Notes: generated from the sequence alone by a model not told the origin. DNA of 32,887 nt from Actinomycetota bacterium (GCA_010031635.1 RGZI01000010.1:1-32887); one strand, 5' to 3'; shown: positions 12,762-21,127, counted from the first letter of the stretch. A program made the numbers and translations.

Positions 12762-12992
12762 ATGGTCTTGGGATTATCTATATTTTTGATGGCCTTGAGC
12801 GCATTGATGATTTTGTTGGTATTGCTTCATAAGGGCAAAGGCAGCGGATTATCTGATCTATTTGGTGGGGGAGTCTCCTCAAATTACGGTGGGTCATCTG
12901 TAGTTGAACGCAACCTTGATCGCATCACAATCGTTGCTGGTGGTTTGTGGTTTGCTTCTATCGTGGCATTAAGTTTGTTATTAAAAAAGTAA
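12762..12992 (+). CDS. secG: Preprotein translocase subunit SecG
   Basis: Small membrane subunit of the SecYEG protein-export channel. 76 residues with two hydrophobic helices (about 3-22 and 54-73) separated by the Gly/Ser-rich loop HKGKGSGLSDLFGGG, which is typical of SecG. The Shine-Dalgarno AGGGAG lies just before the ATG. The location after tpiA is the usual one in Actinobacteria. The 62-bp gap from tpiA has no recognisable terminator, so it is probably co-transcribed with the glycolytic genes. Confidence 0.95.
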   Translation: MVLGLSIFLMALSALMILLVLLHKGKGSGLSDLFGGGVSSNYGGSSVVERNLDRITIVAGGLWFASIVALSLLLKK

Positions 12993-13037
12993 GTAACTTT
13001 TAATTAAGTTAATTAGAGAAAGCAAAAGGAGCAGTAA

Positions 13038-13382
13038 ATGGCTGGTGGAAGCGCAATTCGCGGAAGTCGCGTCGGAGCAGGCCCAATGGGTGAAGCAGAA
13101 CGTGGCGATGCAATAGCTAGATTTCGCATCTCGTATTGGTGTGCAAATGACCATGAAACCAGACCATCTTTTGCCGACGATGGTTCAGTAACTCCACCAG
13201 AAGAGTGGGATTGCCCTCGTTGTGGATTTCCAGCCGGCCGTGATCGCAGTGCTCCGCCAAAGCCAATTAAAAATGAACCTTATAAAACTCATTTGGCTTA
13301 TGTGAAAGAGCGCAGAACAGATACCGAAGGCGCTGCTTTGCTAGAGGAAGCTCTTAAAAGACTTCGCGGAGAGATTGATTAA
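13038..13382 (+). CDS. rbpA: RNA polymerase-binding protein RbpA
   Basis: Actinobacteria-specific essential activator that binds RNA polymerase and the principal sigma factor and stabilises open complexes. 114 residues. A zinc-binding core is formed by Cys35, His39, Cys59 and Cys62 (YWCANDHE...WDCPRCGFP). The basic segment GRDRSAPPKP fits the linker that touches promoter DNA, and the C-terminal helix (HLAYVKERRTDTEGAALLEEAL) is the sigma-interaction domain. Strong Shine-Dalgarno AAAAGGAG. Its 3' end overlaps the convergent pgi gene by 29 nt. A good lineage marker for Actinobacteria. Confidence 0.97.
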   Translation: MAGGSAIRGSRVGAGPMGEAERGDAIARFRISYWCANDHETRPSFADDGSVTPPEEWDCPRCGFPAGRDRSAPPKPIKNEPYKTHLAYVKERRTDTEGAALLEEALKRLRGEID

Positions 13383-14859
13383 TTTTATTAAAAGTTAAAT
13401 CCTTCGACAAAGTCAAATGTAATACATTTAATTTACTTTCAGTTAGCGCCGCAAGATCTCCCAAAGCCTGAGCTTTTTGTAATTGTGCGAAAGAATAATT
13501 CTCCCCTGGAATACTCAAATCCGGCTCACCTTCATGGGTAAGAATTAGAAATGAACCAGTAGGAACTCCACCTTTATGGAATTGACCAGTTGAATGTAGA
13601 TATCTCGGACCCCATCCAACAGTTATTGGAATGTTGACTAACCTTTTAAATTCAGTGGAGAGTTCATTAATTTGTGATTCAAATGTTCGAGGCAAGAAAG
13701 CAAGTATTCCGAGATAACCAACAGGTTCAATTTTTGAAATGAAATCTTTAAGAAAAGTCGGAACTTCATTTTTAGTAATTGGTGCAACGGAAAATCCTTT
13801 GTCTGCTAAAACCGAATTCGCCCGTTCTTTCGCAAGAGTCACATTTGGTTGATCAAAGGGATTAACTTCAAGAAGGTAACAGAGGAGAGCGGTGGCCCAC
13901 TCCCAAATAAGAAATTGCCCGCCAAGAGAGGTATTTAAGTGAATCTCTTTACTTTGGCTTTTATCTGTTAGGGGAGTGAAATTAACTCTAAGAATTTTTG
14001 AGTTTTCAGGTTGGTGATTTTCAACAACTGGCAAAACACCCTTTCCTTCTTTCCCAGTTGATTCGGCTATCAATTGTTCAATCCATTGACTCAATGGCGA
14101 ATCAGGCAAGGAGATAAACGGGGTACCGCTTTCAAAGATTGCCAACGCAAGTAAAACTGCAGGGTTATTTGGCTTAGCTAATTCAAGAAGAACATCTTGT
14201 GCTTCGTCTAGCAAAATTGATACGTCAATTCCGCAAATAGCCGCGGGAGCGAGACCAAAAGCAGATAACGCACTAAAACGCCCACCGACATCAGAGAACC
14301 CATTTAAAACTGGCACTCCATTATCTTTTGCCCAGATTTCCAGTGACGAGTCGGGGTCAGTTATCACTATCAGATGATCACTAACTACTAAATTTTGCTT
14401 GCCTAATTCACTGTGAAAGAGCGCGCGATGTGAGTTTGTTTCGATTGTGGTTCCAGATTTAGATGCGAGGATAAATAAGGTTGTGCTTAAATCTGAATGG
14501 AGAATCGGAAGCAGATCTGCTGGATCAGTTGAATCGATAATAATCAAAGGAAGTTCTGATTCGAGATTTGAGGCTGCAATAACTTCAGGTGCTAGGGAGG
14601 AACCACCCATACCGCAAAGAACTATTTGATTGATCGAGTTCTTACGACGCAGTGCAGCGATGGCATCAAATTTAGGTAAGAGTTGAGTGGATTTTGTCGG
14701 TAAATCAATCCAGCCCAAGCGATTGAGTGCTTCTGCTTTCGCTTCGTGGCCCCAAAGCAGCACATCTCTATTTTGTAATCTTTGGTTGGCTAAGTTTAAT
14801 TTCTCAAGAAGGCCACTGTTCATTGCAGAATCAATTGGAGAACCCGATATAGATATCAC
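13354..14859 (-). CDS. pgi: Glucose-6-phosphate isomerase (Tal-Pgi fusion-like subtype)
   Basis: Interconverts glucose-6-phosphate and fructose-6-phosphate. SIS-domain motifs: VLCGMGGSSLAPEV, SKSGTTIETNS, FSDVGGRFSALSAFGL, ESTGKEGKGVLPV, and the C-terminal RYLHSTGQFHKGG. The last is the form I recall from bifunctional transaldolase/phosphoglucose isomerase proteins rather than E. coli-type Pgi. 501 residues. GTG start overlapping the tal stop by 4 nt (GTGA), so the pair looks like a split version of that fusion. The stop lies inside the 3' end of rbpA on the other strand. Family assignment is firm; the subtype is from memory. Confidence 0.93.
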   Translation of the reverse strand: MISISGSPIDSAMNSGLLEKLNLANQRLQNRDVLLWGHEAKAEALNRLGWIDLPTKSTQLLPKFDAIAALRRKNSINQIVLCGMGGSSLAPEVIAASNLESELPLIIIDSTDPADLLPILHSDLSTTLFILASKSGTTIETNSHRALFHSELGKQNLVVSDHLIVITDPDSSLEIWAKDNGVPVLNGFSDVGGRFSALSAFGLAPAAICGIDVSILLDEAQDVLLELAKPNNPAVLLALAIFESGTPFISLPDSPLSQWIEQLIAESTGKEGKGVLPVVENHQPENSKILRVNFTPLTDKSQSKEIHLNTSLGGQFLIWEWATALLCYLLEVNPFDQPNVTLAKERANSVLADKGFSVAPITKNEVPTFLKDFISKIEPVGYLGILAFLPRTFESQINELSTEFKRLVNIPITVGWGPRYLHSTGQFHKGGVPTGSFLILTHEGEPDLSIPGENYSFAQLQKAQALGDLAALTESKLNVLHLTLSKDLTFNKINQSLREVF

Positions 14860-15965
14860 GCGAGAGCTTGTTTAACTGTCTGGAGTAGATGTTGCCAAGA
14901 CTCTTCAAACTTCTTAATCCCATCAACTTCAAGATCAGCAACAACTTTATTGTAATCAATTCCAAGGGCGGCTAGATCTTTCAAAATTTTATGAGCATTT
15001 ATTACCTCACTTGATATTGCATCTTGAATTTTTGGGTTCAGATCACGGACTGCTCGCAAAGTTTGCTCAGGCATCGTATTTACTGTCCACGGAGCCGCTA
15101 GTTCAGTTACATATTTATCCTTTAGATATATTGGATCTTTTACACCAGTAGATGCCCAAAGCAAACGTTGTGGCGATGCGCCTGAATCTGCCAATTTTTT
15201 CCACCGATCACTTTGGATAAAATTTAGAAAAATTTCATATGCTAAATGCGCATTAGCCACTGCGGCTTTTCCTCGCAGCAGAGCTCCGTCATCAGTTTGC
15301 ATTAAATCTAATATTGGATCAATTGCGGTATCAACCCGACTTACAAAAAATGAAGCCACAGATTGGATTTGCGAAATATTTGCGCCAGTTGCGAGTCGTT
15401 TTTCAATTCCAGATGCATAAGCAAGTAAGACTTCCTCATACCTTTGGATTGAAAATATTAAAGTGACATTGACGCTTATTCCTTCAGAGATTAAAAGTTC
15501 TATTGCCGGTAACCCTGCCAAAGTGGCTGGCACTTTAATGAAAAGGTTCTCTCGCCCAACTTCATTCCATAGCTCACGACCTTGGATAATAGTCTCCTGC
15601 GTGTTGTGCGCCAATCTTGGATCTACTTCAATACTAACGCGTCCATCAACGCCTTTAGATCTTTGGTAAGTATCAATAAATAAATCGCAAGCATCACGCA
15701 CATCGGTTGTGGTTACTTTTCTAATGGCTTGATCTACTGAGGCTCCATCTTTTTTTAATGCAGCAAAAGTTTCAGCATAGGTTTGCGAATCTTTTAAAGC
15801 GTTATCAAAAATAGAAGGATTAGTTGTTACTCCTACAACTGAGTAATTTTCAATTAAGTTTTTTAGCGAATTATCATTTTCAGGGTTTGTAAGCCGTGAT
15901 CTAGACAAGTCATCTAGCCAAATGGAAGTTCCAAGAGCAGATAATCTCTGTAACGCATTTGTCAT
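14856..15965 (-). CDS. tal: Transaldolase
   Basis: Moves a three-carbon ketol unit between sugar phosphates in the non-oxidative pentose phosphate pathway. Long TalB-like form of about 369 residues. Motifs: LGTSIWLDDLSR near the N-terminus, GVTTNPSIFDNAL, the strand VSIEVDPR, the Schiff-base lysine Lys144 in LFIKVPATLAG, SVNVTLIFS, SFFVSRVDTAID and LLWASTGVKDP. The track begins one codon earlier at GTG 15968; I use ATG 15965, which overlaps the tkt stop as TGATG. Sits between tkt and pgi, coupled to both by overlaps. Confidence 0.96.
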   Translation of the reverse strand: MTNALQRLSALGTSIWLDDLSRSRLTNPENDNSLKNLIENYSVVGVTTNPSIFDNALKDSQTYAETFAALKKDGASVDQAIRKVTTTDVRDACDLFIDTYQRSKGVDGRVSIEVDPRLAHNTQETIIQGRELWNEVGRENLFIKVPATLAGLPAIELLISEGISVNVTLIFSIQRYEEVLLAYASGIEKRLATGANISQIQSVASFFVSRVDTAIDPILDLMQTDDGALLRGKAAVANAHLAYEIFLNFIQSDRWKKLADSGASPQRLLWASTGVKDPIYLKDKYVTELAAPWTVNTMPEQTLRAVRDLNPKIQDAISSEVINAHKILKDLAALGIDYNKVVADLEVDGIKKFEESWQHLLQTVKQALA

Positions 15966-18031
15966 CACAAAATCTCTTCGACGGCGGCAGTTACTCGTTC
16001 AACGGTAAATCCAAATGCGGCAAACAACTCCTTCGCTGATGCCGATGCCCCAAAGTGTTCAAGCGAAATTGATTTACCTGAACTGCCGGTAAATTCAGTC
16101 CAACCCATTGCTATGCCAGCTTCAATACTTACTCGCGCACTTAGATTTTTCGGCAATACACTCTCTTGATAAGCAGAGCTTTGAGCGCGGAACCATTCCC
16201 AGCAAGGCATACTTACAACTCTTACTGGAATTTGTTTCGCTGCTAACGCATCTTGCGCAGATAGCGCCAAGGAGACTTCGGAGCCAGTAGCAATTAATAT
16301 CGCTTTCGGTTTTTCCCCTGATAATGGTTCTCTTAAAATGTAAGCTCCTTTTGTAGCTCCTGCTGCGGAGTTACTTTTACTGCGGTCAAAAACTGGCAAA
16401 TTTTGTCTCGAGAGTAATAAACCAGCAGGTCTGGCATTTTCTATGATCTGACCCCAGCATTGAGCAACTTCATTGGCATCTGCAGGTCTAATTACATCTA
16501 ATCCAGGAATAGCGCGAAGAGCGGCGATATGTTCAACTGGTTGATGAGTTGGGCCATCCTCTCCTAAACCAATTGAATCGTGGCTCCAAATATAGGTAAC
16601 TGGTAATTTCATTAGAGCTGCTAAGCGAACTGAAGGTCGCATGTAATCACTAAAAACTAAAAATGTCCCACCAAAAGGCTTAGTTCCACCATGTAGCGCT
16701 ATCCCATTCATGATTGCGCCCATTGCATGTTCGCGAATTCCAAAATGTATGACTCGTCCATAAGGATCAGCCGAAGATGAAGATAATGGTAGGAAAGATT
16801 TTGCGCCTTCGATCGTAGTGTTATTACTTTCTGCTAAATCAGCAGAGCCACCCCACATTTCAGGCAGAACAGCCGCTAATTTTTGGATTACATCGCCAGA
16901 GGCTTTGCGTGTTGAGATCTCTTTATCACTAGAAAATTCAGGTAGTGAAGAACGCCAATTTTTTGGTAATTCTTTACTTGCCAATCGATCAGATAATTCG
17001 GCAGCTTCCTTATTCTCATTGCGCCAATTCTTGAATTTCTGATCCCATTCATTCCGCAAAGTTGCTGCTCGGTCTAATACTTTTCTTGCATGAGCAAGCA
17101 CCTCTGCTGGCATTGCAAAATCTTCTTTTGGATCTAGCCCAAGGGCAACTTTAGTTGCTGCGACTTCTTCAACACCTAGTGCAGAACCATGCGATTTAGA
17201 ACTGCCTTGCAGTTTTGGTGCGGGCCAAGCGATCACAGTTTTTAATCGAATAAGAGTTGGAGCAATAGTTTGAGATTTGGCTTGATTAATTGCAGCGTTT
17301 AATGAAACTAGATCAACTTCACCGCTTGGTAAAGTTCCAACTTCAATTACATTCCAATGATATGAACGATATCTTGCACTTACATCCTCGGTAAATGAAA
17401 GTTCTATATCTCCTTCAATCGTGATTTTATTGTCGTCATAAATTACAATTAAATTACTGAGTTTTTGTAATCCAGCTATAGAAGAAGCTTCAGCACTGAT
17501 TCCTTCTTGTAGATCTCCATCGGATGCAAGTACATAGATGTGGTGATCAAAAATTGATTGATTGTGGGCGGCCTTCGGATCAAAAAGCCCACGTTCAAAA
17601 CGAGCGGCCATTGCCATTCCAACAGCATTTCCAATTCCTTGACCAAGTGGACCGGTAGTTGTTTCCACTCCGGCTGTATGACCATATTCAGGATGTCCTG
17701 GAGTAGCCGAATCTTTTTTGCGGAACTCTTTTAAATCATCAAGAGTTAATCCATAGCCGGAGTAAAAAAGTTGGGTATACAAAGTTAATGAAGAGTGACC
17801 ACACGAGAGGATGAATCGATCTCGCCCGATCCACTTAGGATCCCGAGGGTCATGCCGTAGATGGTGTTGAAACAAAAGATAAGCAACGGGGGCTAAAGCC
17901 ATCGCAGTTCCTGGGTGACCATTTCCAGCCCGTTGCACCGCATCGGCAGCAAGGGCACGAGCATATGAAATGGCCTGATCATCTAGATCATTCCAACCGA
18001 GAATCTCTGTATTAACTGGACTGGGCGCCAT
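15965..18031 (-). CDS. tkt: Transketolase
   Basis: Thiamine-diphosphate enzyme moving two-carbon units in the pentose phosphate pathway. 688 residues, full length. Domains: N-terminal PP domain with GNGHPGTAMALAP, TTTGPLGQGIGNAVGMA and the ThDP/metal motif SDGDLQEGISAEA...YDDN; pyrimidine domain with WGGSADLAESN, the catalytic-Glu segment FGIREHAMGAIMNG, and SHDSIGLGEDGPTHQP; C-terminal domain with ILIATGSEVSLAL. ATG start. First of tkt-tal-pgi on the minus strand. In many Actinobacteria zwf, opcA and pgl follow tal; here pgi does. Confidence 0.97.
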   Translation of the reverse strand: MAPSPVNTEILGWNDLDDQAISYARALAADAVQRAGNGHPGTAMALAPVAYLLFQHHLRHDPRDPKWIGRDRFILSCGHSSLTLYTQLFYSGYGLTLDDLKEFRKKDSATPGHPEYGHTAGVETTTGPLGQGIGNAVGMAMAARFERGLFDPKAAHNQSIFDHHIYVLASDGDLQEGISAEASSIAGLQKLSNLIVIYDDNKITIEGDIELSFTEDVSARYRSYHWNVIEVGTLPSGEVDLVSLNAAINQAKSQTIAPTLIRLKTVIAWPAPKLQGSSKSHGSALGVEEVAATKVALGLDPKEDFAMPAEVLAHARKVLDRAATLRNEWDQKFKNWRNENKEAAELSDRLASKELPKNWRSSLPEFSSDKEISTRKASGDVIQKLAAVLPEMWGGSADLAESNNTTIEGAKSFLPLSSSSADPYGRVIHFGIREHAMGAIMNGIALHGGTKPFGGTFLVFSDYMRPSVRLAALMKLPVTYIWSHDSIGLGEDGPTHQPVEHIAALRAIPGLDVIRPADANEVAQCWGQIIENARPAGLLLSRQNLPVFDRSKSNSAAGATKGAYILREPLSGEKPKAILIATGSEVSLALSAQDALAAKQIPVRVVSMPCWEWFRAQSSAYQESVLPKNLSARVSIEAGIAMGWTEFTGSSGKSISLEHFGASASAKELFAAFGFTVERVTAAVEEIL

Positions 18032-18045
18032 ATTTGAAGCCTATC

Positions 18046-18069
18046 TAACCCAAAGAGCAAGGTGGGTTA
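18046..18069. repeat. Inverted repeat between ctaA and tkt
   Basis: TAACCCA and TGGGTTA form a perfect 7-bp inverted repeat with a 10-nt loop, filling most of the 46-bp gap between the ctaA stop and the tkt start. On the minus strand no T-run follows, so it is not a standard Rho-independent terminator. It could be a weak transcript-end stem or an operator for tkt, 15-38 nt upstream of its start. Function unknown. Confidence 0.45.
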
Positions 18070-18077
18070 ATTTGGAT

Positions 18078-18986
18078 TTAGGAGAGTTTTGCGTGGCGTT
18101 TAGTACTGGCGCGAACGCTAGTACGGATTAGCAATTTGCAGGCGGTCAGCCAAACCAATGACAACCCAAGTAGGTGCAGTCCGACCAAAATAATCGGGAC
18201 CCCGGTGAAATATTGGAGGTACCCGATACTCCCTTGAATCAGCACCAAAAATATAAAAGTTTTCATCAATTTAAGATGATTGTCTCGAGCTTCAGATGAA
18301 GAAGATATTGGCGCTAGCTTTAGAAGTAAGTACAGCGCAAAGATCGCACCACAAAGAGCAATAACTAAATCAGCATGCAGCCAAGTGACCATGCGAAGAT
18401 CAAAATTGTAACGAGGAGCAGCTTTGTCGCCTGCGTGCGGACCGGACCCCGTAACAACACTCCCAACAATTATCACCAATAAAGTCAGTGCGAAAACAAC
18501 ACGGACTATTAAAACTCCGGCATAAGTCAATTGCGCTGCTTTTGGATAATTCTGGGAACGTTCATTTAGCACTACTGCCCCATAAATTAAGCCGATCGAT
18601 AAGAGTAGATGGCTAGCAACAGCAGCAGGATTTAATTTTGTTAATACGGTAATGCCACCTAAAACAGCTTGACCAAAAATTCCTAAAATTTGCAAAAAAG
18701 CCAGCAGCCGTAAATTTTTGCGGCGACTTTTTAATACCCAGCCAACAGTCGCGATAGCCAATGCCACCAAAACAAAGGTCAGCATTCGATTTATAAATTC
18801 AATCCAAATGTTGATGAGCGGTTCAACTTGATCTTCTGAAGGGGTGTATGAACCTTTTGCGCATTCAGGCCAAGTTGGGCACCCTAAGCCAGATTTTGTG
18901 AGCCGGACCGCTCCGCCGGTGATAATCAAGGCGATCTGCGCCCCCAGGAGTAACGCAGGAAGGCGGGTTAACCTAATTTTGAGCAC
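18078..18986 (-). CDS. ctaA: Heme A synthase (COX15/CtaA family)
   Basis: Integral membrane enzyme that oxidises heme O to heme A for cytochrome aa3 oxidase. About eight hydrophobic segments are visible. Signatures: TGGAVRLTKSGLGCPTWPEC with a Cys36/Cys42 pair (the disulfide loop of Gram-positive CtaA), IEFINRMLT with the conserved Glu, a heme-ligand-type His in ASHLLLS, GSVVTGSGPHAGD, WLHADLVIAL, and a late His in VGLHLLG. GTG start with no usable Shine-Dalgarno but a -10-like TAGGGT 6 nt upstream, so a leaderless message is likely. Divergent from sufR with 59 bp between. The usual partner ctaB (heme O synthase) is not in the window. Confidence 0.95.
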   Translation of the reverse strand: MLKIRLTRLPALLLGAQIALIITGGAVRLTKSGLGCPTWPECAKGSYTPSEDQVEPLINIWIEFINRMLTFVLVALAIATVGWVLKSRRKNLRLLAFLQILGIFGQAVLGGITVLTKLNPAAVASHLLLSIGLIYGAVVLNERSQNYPKAAQLTYAGVLIVRVVFALTLLVIIVGSVVTGSGPHAGDKAAPRYNFDLRMVTWLHADLVIALCGAIFALYLLLKLAPISSSSEARDNHLKLMKTFIFLVLIQGSIGYLQYFTGVPIILVGLHLLGLSLVWLTACKLLIRTSVRASTKRHAKLS

Positions 18987-18992
18987 CTTCTA

Positions 18993-18998
18993 ACCCTA
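18993..18998 (-). promoter_or_regulatory. Putative -10 element of ctaA (leaderless)
   Basis: On the minus strand TAGGGT fits the actinobacterial -10 pattern TANNNT and ends 6 nt before the ctaA GTG, placing the transcript start at or next to the start codon. I see no good -35. Inferred from pattern only. Confidence 0.4.
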
Positions 18999-19010
18999 CT
19001 GCGGTTCAAG

Positions 19011-19039
19011 TTGCAACGAGCAGTGAATTACGCAACACT
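19011..19039 (+). promoter_or_regulatory. Putative sufR promoter
   Basis: TTGCAA (19011-19016) and AACACT (19034-19039) are 17 nt apart and could be a -35/-10 pair that places the transcript start at the sufR GTG (19046). The -35 lies inside a perfect palindrome GTTGCAAC (19010-19017). The -10 is a weak match. The -10 region is inside the SufR operator, consistent with repression by occlusion. Confidence 0.4.
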
Positions 19040-19049
19040 ATCGTTGTGA
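19033..19049 (+). promoter_or_regulatory. SufR operator overlapping the sufR start codon
   Basis: CAAC-ACTATC-GTTG (19033-19046) is an exact CAAC-N6-GTTG inverted repeat, the site I recall for SufR in cyanobacteria and Streptomyces. The same bases also read ACACT-N5-TGTGA (19035-19049), the form I recall for Mycobacterium SufR. The site covers the first base of the sufR GTG, so apo/holo-SufR binding here would block the start of transcription. Site read directly; binding is inferred. Confidence 0.78.
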
Positions 19050-19690
19050 AAAACGAGGAGATTAGAACCCGCGAAATCATCGCCCGTGCCATCCTCGAAA
19101 ATGGCCCGGCGACCGCTACTGCGCTGGCCACTCGTCTTGGAATTACTCCAGCCGGTATTCGGCGCCATCTAGATTCACTAGAGGCTGAAGGAACGCTAGA
19201 AGCCAGAGAGCCAAAGATCGGAAGTAGCGCAATTGGTCGCGGCCGGCCGGCAAAAGTTTTTGTAATGACAGATTTTGGTCGATCTCAATTTGAACACTCT
19301 TATGATGATTTAGCGATTTCTGCCCTTAGATTTATGGCAACTGCATCTGGCACATCTGGAAGCGTTGCGCCTTTCGCAAAACATCGCGCACAAGAGATGG
19401 AAAGAAAACTTGCGAGTGATGATCAAGTTTCTGTGAATGATTTAGTTACATTTTTGAATGATGAAGGCTATGCGGCTAGTTCTCATCAGATGGGTGCGGG
19501 GATTGAACTTTGCCAACATCATTGTCCGATCGCTCACGTTGCTTCTGAATTTCCCGAAATCTGTGAAGCTGAGACTGAATTATTTTCAAAACTACTTGGC
19601 ACTCATGTTCAGAGATTGGCAACTATTGCTCATGGCGATGGGGTTTGCACGACCTTTGTTCCATTAACTTTAACCAGCACATCCAAGTAA
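19046..19690 (+). CDS. sufR: SufR, Fe-S cluster-sensing transcriptional repressor
   Basis: DeoR/ArsR-like winged-helix repressor of the suf operon. N-terminal HTH (ATALATRLGITPAGIRRHLD, about 25-45) with the wing GRGRPAKVFVMTDFG. C-terminal cluster-binding half with Cys156, Cys160, Cys173 and Cys201 (ELCQHHCPIAH, EICEAE, GVCTTFVP), the pattern expected for a [4Fe-4S] sensor. 214 residues. GTG start with no Shine-Dalgarno upstream; the SufR operator runs into the start codon, so the message is probably leaderless and autoregulated. sufB follows 24 nt later behind a good ribosome-binding site. Confidence 0.95.
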   Translation: MKNEEIRTREIIARAILENGPATATALATRLGITPAGIRRHLDSLEAEGTLEAREPKIGSSAIGRGRPAKVFVMTDFGRSQFEHSYDDLAISALRFMATASGTSGSVAPFAKHRAQEMERKLASDDQVSVNDLVTFLNDEGYAASSHQMGAGIELCQHHCPIAHVASEFPEICEAETELFSKLLGTHVQRLATIAHGDGVCTTFVPLTLTSTSK

Positions 19691-19714
19691 CTAAGTAACT
19701 AGGAGAGAGAAAAA

Positions 19715-21127
19715 ATGACATCAATCGCGCACCCAGAGCTAGACGGTATCGGAAATTACGAATTTGGATGGTCAGATAAGAGCGATGCGGGAACAAACGC
19801 AAAACGTGGATTGAATGAAGATGTAGTGCGCGATATCTCCGCTAAAAAAAGCGAACCACAGTGGATGCTTGATCTGAGATTAAAGGGATTAAAACTCTTC
19901 GAAAAGAAGCCGATGCCAACTTTTGGATCTGATCTCTCCGGCATATTCTTTGATCAAATTAAATACTTCGTCAGGTCAACAGAAAAGCAGGCAACGACTT
20001 GGGAAGACCTTCCCGATGAAATCAAAAATACATATGACCGTCTTGGAATTCCTGAAGCAGAAAAACAGAGATTAGTTTCTGGAGTTGCTGCGCAATATGA
20101 ATCTGAAGTGGTTTACCACTCAATCCGCGAAGATTTAGAAGCCCAAGGCGTGCTCTTTTTAGATACAGATACAGCACTGCGTGAGCATGAAGATATCTTC
20201 AAAGAGTATTTCGGTAGCGTAATTCCGGTTGGCGATAACAAATTCGCAGCGTTAAATACATCTGTCTGGTCTGGTGGCTCTTTTGTTTACATTCCCAAGG
20301 GAGTTCATGTTGAGATTCCTTTGCAAGCGTACTTCCGAATCAACACTGAAAACATGGGACAGTTTGAACGGACTTTGATCATCGCTGATGAAGGCTCTTA
20401 TGTTCATTATGTAGAAGGCTGTACCGCTCCGATCTACTCTTCCGATTCTCTTCATTCTGCTGTTGTAGAAATTATTGTGAAAAAAGATGCACGTGTGCGT
20501 TACACAACAATTCAGAACTGGTCTAACAACGTTTACAACTTAGTGACCAAGCGCGCTGTTTGTCACGAGGGTGCAACCATGGAATGGATCGATGGAAATA
20601 TTGGATCTAAAGTCACCATGAAATATCCCGCAGTTTTTATGATGGGTGCGCATTCAAAGGGTGAAACACTTTCGATCGCATTCGCTGGAGAAGGACAACA
20701 TCAAGATGCAGGCGCAAAGATGGTCCACGCTGCGCCGTACACATCTTCGACAATTATTTCAAAATCAGTAGCACGTGGTGGAGGACGTACCTCTTACCGT
20801 GGGTTGGTACAAGTGCAAGAAGGTGCACACCATTCCAAGAGCACAGTCAAATGTGATGCACTATTAATTGACACCATTTCAAGATCAGATACCTATCCTT
20901 ATGTGGATGTGCGAGAAGATGATGTGGAGATGGGACATGAAGCAACAGTTTCACGAATTAGTGATGACCAACTCTTCTATCTAATGTCTCGTGGACTTGG
21001 TGAAGATGAAGCTATGGCGATGATCGTCCGTGGATTTATTGAGCCAATTGCCCGTGAATTACCAATGGAGTACGCGCTTGAATTAAATCGCTTAATTGAA
21101 ATGCAAATGGAAGGGGCTGTTGGTTAA
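19715..21127 (+). CDS. sufB: Fe-S cluster assembly scaffold SufB
   Basis: Scaffold subunit of the SufBC2D complex, on which new Fe-S clusters are built from sulfur delivered by SufS/SufU. 470 residues, normal, with no intein (mycobacterial SufB often has one). Visible: [42 protein letters not shown] with Cys236, the beta-helix core, a second conserved Cys in [17 protein letters not shown], and [19 protein letters not shown] near the C-terminus. Strong ribosome-binding site AGGAGAG. One-base overlap with sufD (TAATG). Confidence 0.98.
   Translation: MTSIAHPELDGIGNYEFGWSDKSDAGTNAKRGLNEDVVRDISAKKSEPQWMLDLRLKGLKLFEKKPMPTFGSDLSGIFFDQIKYFVRSTEKQATTWEDLPDEIKNTYDRLGIPEAEKQRLVSGVAAQYESEVVYHSIREDLEAQGVLFLDTDTALREHEDIFKEYFGSVIPVGDNKFAALNTSVWSGGSFVYIPKGVHVEIPLQAYFRINTENMGQFERTLIIADEGSYVHYVEGCTAPIYSSDSLHSAVVEIIVKKDARVRYTTIQNWSNNVYNLVTKRAVCHEGATMEWIDGNIGSKVTMKYPAVFMMGAHSKGETLSIAFAGEGQHQDAGAKMVHAAPYTSSTIISKSVARGGGRTSYRGLVQVQEGAHHSKSTVKCDALLIDTISRSDTYPYVDVREDDVEMGHEATVSRISDDQLFYLMSRGLGEDEAMAMIVRGFIEPIARELPMEYALELNRLIEMQMEGAVG

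Noticed and set aside
18078-18986. CtaA EFINR lacking the second His of the E-x-x-H motif as a defect
   Set aside because: I recall Asn at this position as common in actinobacterial CtaA (EFGNR-type); other ligands are intact.
19685-19700. Tandem AAGTAACT AAGTAACT before sufB
   Set aside because: A two-copy 8-bp repeat covering the sufR stop; too short to assign a role beyond chance.
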